DNA of 11,417 nt from UBA10427 sp003500135. GTDB lineage: Bacteria > Bacteroidota > Bacteroidia > Cytophagales > Cyclobacteriaceae. Below are positions 1 through 6,772 of this stretch, one piece after another (position 1 is the stretch's first letter; every line of letters starts with the position of its first letter). The notes beneath the pieces are model-generated. The model saw only the letters and a program-made list of their open reading frames with translations. It made no database searches and was not told the origin of the DNA. Location of the stretch: positions 1-11,417 of the forward strand of contig CAWZYQ010000130.1 of assembly GCA_963966275.1 (NCBI GenBank), in the 5' to 3' direction. A program made the position numbers and the translations under genes.

Positions 1-1
1 A

Positions 2-145
2 AAAATTTTAAAAGGGATTGGCTATGGTTGCGATCAGGAAGTGGTTCGTCTAATTGAGGATGCCCCTGAATGGGAGCCGGGCAAACAAAGAGGTAATCCT
101 GTGAGAGTCAGGATGGTGTTGCCCATCCAATTCAAACTGCAGTAA
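2..145 (+). CDS. TonB C-terminal domain protein, 3' end only
   Basis: This is the tail of a gene that begins before the window. The frame from position 2 reads without a stop to TAA at 143-145 and gives 47 residues. They contain KGIGYGCD, then APEWEPGKQRGNPVRVR, then a terminal VLPIQFKLQ. This is the pattern of the TonB C-terminal domain, in which a helix with the P-W-PGK/RG-PV segment is followed by a last beta strand of the type VxLPIxFxL. In the family this domain sits in the periplasm and contacts the TonB box of outer-membrane receptors, passing on energy from ExbB/ExbD. Only the C-terminus is visible, so the protein could be a classical TonB, a multi-domain TonB, or a TonB-domain peptidase or receptor accessory protein. 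A strong terminator follows four bases after the stop, so this is the last gene of its unit. Confidence 0.85.
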   Translation, partial: KILKGIGYGCDQEVVRLIEDAPEWEPGKQRGNPVRVRMVLPIQFKLQ

Positions 146-148
146 GAG

Positions 149-171
149 AGCCGGTTTATCCGGCTTTTTTT
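149..171 (+). terminator. Rho-independent terminator after the TonB-domain gene
   Basis: A six-base-pair stem AGCCGG/CCGGCT (149-154 with 160-165) closes a five-base loop TTTAT and runs straight into seven T (165-171), with more T-rich sequence up to 179. It lies four bases past the TAA at 145, which is the classic position and form of an intrinsic terminator. Confidence 0.88.
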
Positions 172-289
172 GTTTTTTATCGATAAATCACCACAATGTT
201 TCGCCACACGAATAGATTATTATGCATTTTATTCGATTATGTGTAAATTTTGACCAAAATTAATCTTCCATTGCTGAATTATTTTTTTC

Positions 290-2395
290 ATGGATAACCA
301 AACTACAAATAAGGGTTTCAGCCTGAAAAAAGGTCTGGCCACAATGTTTAAGAGAGAGTACCTCCTGGTATATGCTGTGGTGTCGATTATTTTTATATCC
401 TATGCCATTATCACGGATCGTATGGTACATCGCGATTATGATGAAGTACGGCAAAGAGTAGAAAATATCCGCAAGTCAAATCAGTATCTGGATGATGTGC
501 TGGGCCACTTGCAACAGGTTAGGGTTAAATTTTTTGCCTATAAAAACACTGATAGAGAAGTATATAAATATCAGGTAATAAGTGAAATCAACAAGCTTAA
601 CAATACTTTCAACCTGCTATCCGGTAATATCGCTGATGATGCCGGTCCCGAATCTTTATTCGAACTGCATGAGGAAATTGCCGGTATCGAAAAGCTGGTT
701 TTTAGCAATATGGCAGTCAGTATGTCGATGATGCCCGAAAACTTTAATGAATTACAGGCTCAGGATACCCTTCATGAAAGCGTTGGTGCAGATATGCTCG
801 TCCTTTTCAGCGAGGAAGAAGTTGACATTTCAGAAGAAGATGAGGAAGTGGGGACATCCATACAACAGTTAGACGATAAGACCAACAGGATATTGGCAAC
901 ACTGGAGGGCCTTTATTTGAGCAACCAAGCCAGAATTGAGGAGATACAATCCGATTACCGACCGGGGGTTGATGTCGGAATAACGGCAATTTGGTGGTTG
1001 ATCTTAATTGGCATGATCGTATTTGCTGCCATTTTTGCACGAAAAAACATTGAGAAAAAGCTAAATCACTTCACCAGTACTATTCGTAAACTGGCATCAG
1101 GGGAGTCACCCGAACCGGATGAGGAAACCAATGACATGTACGACCTGATCATCAAGCCGAGTAATAGGTTGCTGAAATACTTTGAAGATGCATCTCTATT
1201 TGCTAAAAAGATCGGTGATGGCAACTTCAGTTATGAATTAAAAACACTGGGAGAAAGCGATGCTTTGGGTAATGCCCTGCTACAGATGCGTGATCGACTA
1301 CAAACCGTGGCCAACCAGGACAGGGTTCGGAACTGGCAGAATGAAGGACAGGCCCGGTTCGTTGATATTGTCCGGCAGAGCGATGATTTTGTTGAACTGG
1401 GAGACAGCCTGATCGCTAACTTGGTAAATTATATGGATGCCACCCAGGGCGTTCTTTACACGCTTACCGAGGAAGGTGACGAACAATTTCTCGACATACT
1501 TTCGGCATATGCCTACAGCCGTAAAAAATATATTAAACAGAGAATCGAAATTGGTGAAGGATTGGCCGGTCAGGTATTTTTGGAAGGTAAGACGGTTCAC
1601 CTTAAAGAAATTGACGGCGATCACTTCCAGTTCCAAACCGGACTGGGAACTTCAAAACCGCAAAGCGTTCTGATCGTTCCATTGAAAGAAGAAGACAAGA
1701 TAGAAGGAATCATAGAGATTGCTTCACTTCATGATATCCAGGACTACCAGGTGGAATTTGTAGAGAAAGTAGGACAGACCATGGCTTCTGCAATACGGAC
1801 GGCCAAACTCAACGAGAGAACGCGTAAACTATTGCAAGACGCTCAGGAAAAAACAGAGCAAATGCGTGCCCAGGAAGAAGAAATGCGACAGAATATGGAA
1901 GAGCTACAGGCAACACAGGAGCAAATGGAGCGCGTAAAACAGGAGAGAGAAGAAGAAACCAAAAAGCTCCTCAAAGAAATGAAGGCTTACCAAAATGTTT
2001 ATAAACGCATATTGGACGAATTGCCTTCAAAAATATTCCTTAAAGACGATGAATGTCGAATGATAATGGTCAACCGTGCTGTACTGGAGGCACATGACCA
2101 AAAAGAAGAAGATTTGATAGGCAAAAACGATGTCGACTTCTTCGGTGAAGAAACCGGTGGCAGGTTGGTAAATGAAGAAAAAGAAATTATGCGTACGGGC
2201 AGAAAAGAATTTAAGCAAAGGGAAATCGACAGCCTGACGGATACCGAGAAGTTACTGCATACGGTTAAAATGCCATTTTATATCGATTATATCGGTAAAG
2301 AAGGCCTACTCGGGTTCCAGTTTGATATCAGTGCATATACCGAGGCTGAGAAGGAACTGGATGGATTGAAAAAAAAGATGGGTAAAAAGAAATAA
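290..2395 (+). CDS. Membrane-anchored GAF-PAS sensor protein without an output domain
   Basis: The product is a 701-residue two-helix membrane sensor. Helix 1 is near residues 24-41. An extracytoplasmic region of about 190 residues follows and includes an acidic patch (SEEEVDISEEDEEVG, 174-188). Helix 2 is near 231-250. A HAMP-like linker extends to about 357. A GAF domain spans about 366-505, with GEGLAGQVFLEGKTVHLKEI (422-441) and the strand QSVLIVPL. A long Glu/Gln-rich coiled coil spans about 508-570 (EEEMRQNMEELQATQEQM). A PAS domain occupies about 571-685 (LPSKIFLKDDECRMIMVNRA; ELIGK-type turn at DLIGKNDVDFF). I see no histidine kinase, GGDEF, phosphatase or methyl-accepting region, so signalling must pass through a partner or through oligomerisation; this last point is inference. 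The start at 290 has no Shine-Dalgarno sequence but an A/T-rich leader, usual for Bacteroidota. ATG at 344 (residue 19) just before helix 1 is an alternative. The lysine-rich C-terminus ends at TAA 2393-2395. Confidence 0.9.
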   Translation: MDNQTTNKGFSLKKGLATMFKREYLLVYAVVSIIFISYAIITDRMVHRDYDEVRQRVENIRKSNQYLDDVLGHLQQVRVKFFAYKNTDREVYKYQVISEINKLNNTFNLLSGNIADDAGPESLFELHEEIAGIEKLVFSNMAVSMSMMPENFNELQAQDTLHESVGADMLVLFSEEEVDISEEDEEVGTSIQQLDDKTNRILATLEGLYLSNQARIEEIQSDYRPGVDVGITAIWWLILIGMIVFAAIFARKNIEKKLNHFTSTIRKLASGESPEPDEETNDMYDLIIKPSNRLLKYFEDASLFAKKIGDGNFSYELKTLGESDALGNALLQMRDRLQTVANQDRVRNWQNEGQARFVDIVRQSDDFVELGDSLIANLVNYMDATQGVLYTLTEEGDEQFLDILSAYAYSRKKYIKQRIEIGEGLAGQVFLEGKTVHLKEIDGDHFQFQTGLGTSKPQSVLIVPLKEEDKIEGIIEIASLHDIQDYQVEFVEKVGQTMASAIRTAKLNERTRKLLQDAQEKTEQMRAQEEEMRQNMEELQATQEQMERVKQEREEETKKLLKEMKAYQNVYKRILDELPSKIFLKDDECRMIMVNRAVLEAHDQKEEDLIGKNDVDFFGEETGGRLVNEEKEIMRTGRKEFKQREIDSLTDTEKLLHTVKMPFYIDYIGKEGLLGFQFDISAYTEAEKELDGLKKKMGKKK

Positions 2396-2420
2396 GTTGG
2401 CCAACTTTATTTCTTTTGTT
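2391..2420 (+). terminator. Possible weak terminator after the GAF-PAS gene
   Basis: A perfect 14-base palindrome AAGTTGGCCAACTT (2394-2407) overlaps the stop codon. With one bulged T the pairing extends to AATAAGTTGG/CCAACTTTATT. T-rich sequence follows to 2425. The loop would have to open from GGCC, so the hairpin is shorter than the palindrome suggests. The site lies between convergent units, where a terminator is expected. Confidence 0.4.
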
Positions 2421-2430
2421 TTTCTGTATA

Positions 2431-4299
2431 CTATTCCACAACTTTATTAAATCCCCGGTCGAAGGTTATCAGGCCGGATTTTTCATGTTTGCCGTCGATC
2501 AATTGATCATAAAAAGCTGCGGCGAGTCCTTTTCGATATAGCGCTTTAACGTTTTCCTGTAAATCTTCCAGGCGATCCTGATAAGGTTTCGGCTCCTTTA
2601 TATCCGGTTAGTATTCAATTTTCCCCATCGGCACAACCAAAAAAATCGATCCATATCCACCGGCAGTCCAAACCTGTACTCTGGTGCCCGGGGGCTTGAT
2701 ACTACTGCCTATATAATCGTATGAGCGACCGGAATATCTTCGAGGCTAGCATTTTATGATGAAATTCCGATTAGACCATTATTTTTTGCCTCAGCCAATA
2801 CCTGCTGCACCTCCATTATAGTTTCTTGATCCGAATTTTCCGGGAATGGTTTCTCTGATATATGCAAACATGCTTCTGGTATTGCCTCACAATTTTTTTC
2901 AATTCAATCTTACATTGTGCCAATTTTTTGAAAGCTGACTTCTCATCATCCTGGATCGGCTTCGAGGGTACTTCCTGAACTACATCAATCCCAGCAAATC
3001 ACAGAACCCCGAATTTTGCAATTGAAAATTTTCGGGTTTTAAACTAAATTTTCTATTGCAAAATGACGAAAACCGCCAATATAAGGCGGTTTTGTCAGGG
3101 TTAATCCCGGACAAAACCGGGTTTTCGTCGGCCCATAGGGCAATTTCTGCCCTATTGCAGAATTTGGGATAAATAGTACTACATTTCGGGTTCGATCTTC
3201 TAGCTTTTTTAATAGCGTTGTAACCCATTTTTTTGGCTTCGTTTATATCGTGTACCCACCCTTCTTTTGTCGAAGCCAGGTAACCTCCATCAGTCCAGTT
3301 TCCTTTATCCATCTCACCATTTATAAAATATGGTTCGCCATTTAAATGAAATATTTTTTTGCCCGATTCGTTTTTAACCACTTATAAATGTCTGATACCA
3401 AAAATAAGTGTCGATTTTTTCCAAAAACAGACCGTCGCGAAAGATAGAAAGTTCAGCACGATATGTGGGGCGACTCAGGTGACCACCACTCTTGATCGTC
3501 AATAAGAATAGAGGCCTTATCACTGCAAATCAGCGTAGTATCTACCACTGTTTTTTTACCTGATCTGACCACATACTGAACCGAGTCGCGTTGTGGCATG
3601 TTAAAAAAATCCTGGTAAACAGTTACTTCACCGCTCGTACCGGCTTCGAATCGTACCTCTTTAAATGATTCCCACAATACCGGCTCAAGCCAGACAGATT
3701 GCCAGATACCACTAGCTGCACCCTGACCCTATAAGGCACTGAGCACCGATTGCCCGCCATGGGGCTGATAGCCATTTTCAGTTGGGTGGAAAAATTGGAA
3801 TTTCGATCTCCTGAGTGCCCGAAATATTCAGGTATTGGGTAATATCAAACTGAAAGCGGTTGAATCCGCCCCGATGCAGTCCAACCTCCTGGCCGTTTAC
3901 AAATATTTTAGTCTCCCAGTCGGCAGCATCAATATTGAGTACAATAAATTTGTGCGACCATGAATCTGGCAGGAAAAACTTACGCTTGTACTACAACACA
4001 TATTGCTCGTTTATCGTAGCCTTTACGCCGGAAAGTCCCGACTCGACCGGAAAGGGAACCAGTATCTGTTTGCCATACTATGCCGCGTCATTTCTGGTAA
4101 ACGGCCATTTGCCATTCAGGCTAAACCACTGATCCCGCTTCATCGATGGGCGAGGATAATAGCGGTGTGCGTCATCAGGATTTACTTCACGAAACAAGGG
4201 CATTGTTTGATCGGGTTCAATCGGGAACCAGAGTGTTTCCTGTGCAAAAGCCGTCGATAGGGCAATGCAGCACAGGAATGTGATAACAATGTGTTTCAT
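2431..4299 (-). pseudogene. Decayed secreted glycoside hydrolase family 2 (beta-galactosidase-like) gene
   Basis: Reading the minus strand through all three frames gives GH2 segments in the correct order. Residues 1-20 are a signal peptide (MKHIVITFLCCIALSTAFAQ). YPRPSMKRDQWFSLNGKWPF then starts the sugar-binding domain, followed by ILVPFPVESGLSGVKATIN, FVNGQEVGLHRGGFNRFQFDIT and SGIWQSVWLEPV. The Ig-like domain ends at WWSPESPHI. The barrel begins at FHLNGEPYFINGEMDKGNW and KKMGYNAI, then KIEPEM-YY, CDLLGL and a tail GLAAAFYDQLIDGKHEKSGLITFDR. Visible lesions include TAG at 4078-4080, 3991-3993, 3729-3731, 3200-3202, 3179-3181 and 2980-2982, TAA at 2754-2756 and 2608-2610 (strand-reversed), and frameshifts near 3780, 3460, 3380 and the A-run at 3205-3210. 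The catalytic-acid motif usually written WVPFNE is not recognisable after YQKHVCIY. A 161-bp palindromic element sits between YY and CDLLGL. Total coding length minus the insert is near 570 codons, close to the ~600 usual for this subfamily. It starts 17 bp after the DUF4301 stop, so it may still be transcribed from that unit. The family assignment is from motif memory; the middle of the barrel (about 2610-2900) is badly eroded. Confidence 0.88.
3008..3168. mobile_element. MITE-like palindromic element, 161 bp, inserted in the GH2 pseudogene
   Basis: The ends are imperfect terminal inverted repeats: CCCGAATTTTGCAAT (3008-3022) and ATTGCAGAATTTGGG (3154-3168), which match at 13 of 15 positions when one is reversed and complemented. 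Inside are several hairpins. GACGAAAACCGCC/GGCGGTTTTGTC (3065-3077 with 3085-3096) has a 7-base loop and one bulge. CCCGG/CCGGG pairs 3106-3110 with 3117-3121. ATAGGGCA/TGCCCTAT flanks an ATTTC loop near 3135-3155. No reading frame of its own is convincing. On the minus strand the host gene reads EPEM-YY directly before the element and CDLLGL directly after, segments only a few residues apart in GH2 proteins, so the sequence between them is an insertion. No clear target-site duplication is seen; the flanks AGAA and ATAA are only similar. It would need a transposase in trans. A REP/BIME-like repeat is the alternative reading. Confidence 0.65.
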
Positions 4300-4316
4300 A
4301 GGATCCGTAATTATAA

Positions 4317-5864
4317 TTATGCACCTTGATGTTGTGGTCGCAACAGGTCGTTAACCGTTTTTACCGGATTGAATGTCTCAATCGGTACTTCCACAAAAAG
4401 CGTGTTCCAGTCAGACATGGCGCCATTCCACAAGCCAGGCAGCTCAAGCGCTTTCAAGGGCTTGCCATTTTTCGATTTACTGGAAATAAAGCCCGTTTCC
4501 GGATCTACATATTCGGTCAGATCAAATGGCTGGCCTTTATAGTCTTTGGTGGCACATACCAGGTCGACGGGGTTGAAGTGCGTCGCCTTGCTCATGATCT
4601 TTTGCTGGATGTCGTTCGAAGTGTCGATCTGTGAGCTTTCCGCAATCTGAAGTCCGTAAGTGCCGTCAGCATTTTCGGCGAAATATGGCCCGCCACCGGG
4701 CTCACCTTCATTTACAACCATGCCACAAACGCGGATCGGCCGGTCGAGTTTCGATTTGATAAAGTTGCGTTTGCCTTCAGCTGTATCGAAATCAAGAATA
4801 TTATCGATATGAAGTTCATGCTGTAAAAATGCCAGCATCACATCGAGCTCCGTTTCGGAAATGCCCGGCATATCCAGCCTTTTGAGGAAAGAGAAAACCT
4901 TATCCTGAAATTGCAGTAGTACTCCTGCCAGGGCTTTTTTATAAGTATAGGTAGTATCTTTCAAATGGTCAGGCACTACGTTATCAATGTTTTTAATAAA
5001 GATAATATCGGCTTTGATGTCGTTCAGGTTTTCGATCAGGGCCCCGTGACCTCCAGGGCGAAAGAATAGTTTCCCGTCATTTTCACGGAAAGGTTCGTTC
5101 TCAGGTGTTACGGCAATGGTGTCTGTAGATGGTTTTTGTATAGAGTAGCCGATCTCAAACTTCACGTCATATTTTGACTCATATGCTCCTTTTACTTCCG
5201 AAACCAATGCTTCGAATTTTTCCTGGTGCTCAGGAGAAACTGTAAAATGAATTTTGGCGGTCCCATCACCGCTTTTGCCATAAACAGCTGCTTCTACCAG
5301 GTGCTCTTCAAGCGCCGTGCGACTATCGCCGTCGTAGTTATGGAACTTCAAAAGGCCTTTTGGCAACTGGCCATAGCTGAGTCCATCTTCCTCCAGCAAG
5401 GTTTTTAAAATGGGCACATATTCACGCTTCAGCAAACTTTCGGATAAGCTTTTGCCGTCCTTTTCATAAGCTTCTTTCAGGTCTTGATAGAAAGCAAAGT
5501 TTTCTATGTTTTTAAAGAAATTGAATACAGATTGAAAACCTTGATCGGCTGTGAGCTTTTCATAGCTCTCCTCGTCGTCATTCCAGTCTTCTATAAATTG
5601 GAAAAGCGCTTTAAACATCCTGCTGGCAGCACCTGATGCAGGAACAAATTTTACGATATCAGAATCTTTGGATTTTTGGTCAAAAAGCCCGGTTGCTTCG
5701 TTCAGTTCTTTTTCATTGAGCTTTTTTATGCCATCGGGAACTGAAGCGGCGCGAATGACCTTCAGGAAAGGGAACCCGTGTTTAAAACTTTCAATTTGTT
5801 CTTTTACTGTATCAAGGTCGGAACCTCTTTCTTTGATTTGTTCAATATCTTGTGGATTCAACAT
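4317..5864 (-). CDS. DUF4301 family protein (possible nucleotidyltransferase-like fold)
   Basis: A 515-residue soluble protein that matches the length and motifs of the DUF4301 family, whose function is not established to my knowledge. The N-terminus has IEQIKERG and SFKHGFPFLKVIRAA (26-40). The most conserved blocks are FVPASGAASRMFK (73-85), FFRPGGHGALIENLND (267-282), KNIDNVVPD (291-299), GMVVNEGEPGGGP (381-393), HFNPVDLV (429-436) and LPGLWNGAMSDWNTLFVEVP (475-494). The first resembles the glycine-rich nucleotide loop of sugar-phosphate nucleotidyltransferases, and PGGHG the PxGHG of UDP-sugar pyrophosphorylases; that comparison is my inference. No signal peptide or membrane helix is seen. 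The gene follows tyrA by 47 bp on the same strand and precedes the GH2 remnant by 17 bp. The ATG at 5862-5864 follows an A/T-rich stretch with no Shine-Dalgarno sequence. Confidence 0.9.
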   Translation of the reverse strand: MLNPQDIEQIKERGSDLDTVKEQIESFKHGFPFLKVIRAASVPDGIKKLNEKELNEATGLFDQKSKDSDIVKFVPASGAASRMFKALFQFIEDWNDDEESYEKLTADQGFQSVFNFFKNIENFAFYQDLKEAYEKDGKSLSESLLKREYVPILKTLLEEDGLSYGQLPKGLLKFHNYDGDSRTALEEHLVEAAVYGKSGDGTAKIHFTVSPEHQEKFEALVSEVKGAYESKYDVKFEIGYSIQKPSTDTIAVTPENEPFRENDGKLFFRPGGHGALIENLNDIKADIIFIKNIDNVVPDHLKDTTYTYKKALAGVLLQFQDKVFSFLKRLDMPGISETELDVMLAFLQHELHIDNILDFDTAEGKRNFIKSKLDRPIRVCGMVVNEGEPGGGPYFAENADGTYGLQIAESSQIDTSNDIQQKIMSKATHFNPVDLVCATKDYKGQPFDLTEYVDPETGFISSKSKNGKPLKALELPGLWNGAMSDWNTLFVEVPIETFNPVKTVNDLLRPQHQGA

Positions 5865-5874
5865 GGGCTGATGG

Positions 5875-5911
5875 TTTTTTAAATTCCAAAATGCGATTTG
5901 AATTTAAAAAA
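5875..5911 (-). repeat. A/T-rich perfect inverted repeat between tyrA and the DUF4301 gene
   Basis: Two perfect 12-base arms, TTTTTTAAATTC (5875-5886) and GAATTTAAAAAA (5900-5911), flank 13 bases. On the minus strand the hairpin begins at the base next to the tyrA stop codon (5912-5914) and ends 10 bases before the DUF4301 start. It lacks the G+C-rich stem of an ordinary terminator, though in RNA the second arm ends in A rather than U. It may act in mRNA stability, partial termination or start-site access; none of these is shown by the sequence. Confidence 0.6.
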
Positions 5912-6766
5912 CTATTTGTCAATTCCCATAAGTATGCGCCGGATGTCGTTGGCTTTTTGCATCAAATCATACGATTCATCCACTTTGTTTTCTTCAATGA
6001 TATTTCTGAATTGTTCCAACTGCCTGATGTAGGCATTGAGCGCTTCCAAAACATTTTCACGGTTATATGCAAAAATAGGCGCCCACATGGCGGGCGATGA
6101 TTTGGCCAGACGTACCGTTGAGGAAAAACCGGAGCCGGCCATGGCAAATACACTTTTCTCGTCTTTTTCCCTATCAAGAACGGTAAGCCCGAGGGCAAAG
6201 GAGCTAATATGGCTGAGGTGCGACACATAGGCAATGTGCCGGTCGTGCTCATCGGCATTCATGTAGCTCAGTCTCATGTCGAGCGATTTAAACAGGGCTA
6301 CCACGGTTTTTAACGCGTCATCATCCGATGCGCTCTTATCGCATATGATCATCATTTTATGCCTCAGCAACCCTGCAAAGGCGGCATCAGGACCAGAGTT
6401 TTCCGTACCGGCGATTGGGTGGCACGAAACATACCGACCTCGTTTGGGGTGGTCGTTGGCGATGCGGCAGAATGAAGCTTTGGTAGAACCAAGATCGATG
6501 AGAATGGCATCGTTTGAAAGGTATTCGAGTGCATCGATCATTTGCCTTTCAATAACGTTTACGGGGGTGGCCAGCACGAAAAGGCTTGCCTCACCGGCAC
6601 ACTTTTCAAAGGTACTGATCTCATCTACCAGTCCGAGGTTGAGCGCCGTTTTTGCATTTTCTTCGTTGATATCAACACCAATAAAATGGTGTTCCTCCCC
6701 AAGGGATTTGACACCCAGTGCGAAGGAGCCTCCTAATAAACCCAGTCCGACTATTCCTATTTTCAT
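5912..6766 (-). CDS. tyrA: Prephenate dehydrogenase (TyrA)
   Basis: This 284-residue cytoplasmic enzyme oxidatively decarboxylates prephenate to 4-hydroxyphenylpyruvate with NAD(P)+ in tyrosine synthesis. The N-terminal Rossmann loop GLGLLGGS is at 7-14, with an acidic residue after the second strand (GVDIN, 30-34) that suggests NAD preference. DLGSTK (91-96) and HPIAGTENSG (116-125) are TyrA signatures; the His of HPIAG aligns with the catalytic His of characterised TyrA proteins. The helical dimer domain carries HDRHIAYVSHLSH (174-186) and GSGFSSTVRLA (211-221), whose Arg is expected to bind prephenate. The length is that of a stand-alone dehydrogenase: there is no chorismate mutase domain and no C-terminal ACT domain for tyrosine feedback. 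It starts 6 bp after the aminotransferase stop on the same strand, so the two are very probably cotranscribed. The start is an ATG directly before the first Rossmann strand. Confidence 0.95.
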   Translation of the reverse strand: MKIGIVGLGLLGGSFALGVKSLGEEHHFIGVDINEENAKTALNLGLVDEISTFEKCAGEASLFVLATPVNVIERQMIDALEYLSNDAILIDLGSTKASFCRIANDHPKRGRYVSCHPIAGTENSGPDAAFAGLLRHKMMIICDKSASDDDALKTVVALFKSLDMRLSYMNADEHDRHIAYVSHLSHISSFALGLTVLDREKDEKSVFAMAGSGFSSTVRLAKSSPAMWAPIFAYNRENVLEALNAYIRQLEQFRNIIEENKVDESYDLMQKANDIRRILMGIDK

Positions 6767-6772
6767 GGTGGA

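Noticed and set aside
244..252. TAAATTTTG as a -7 element for the GAF-PAS gene
   Set aside because: It has one extra base relative to TAnnTTTG and no TTTG at the -33 distance, so it is no better than chance in this A/T-rich gap.
3060..3170. CRISPR or tandem repeat array
   Set aside because: The similar segments are inverted, not direct, and there is no regular spacing.
2980..3381. A 133-codon minus-strand frame that could be called a hypothetical protein
   Set aside because: Its first half is the GH2 barrel start (NGEPYFINGEMDKGNW) and its second half is read-through of the inserted palindromic element, so it is a fragment of the pseudogene.
3860..4260. Two overlapping plus-strand frames of 85-90 codons
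   Set aside because: They lie antisense to recognisable GH2 sequence and show no family features.
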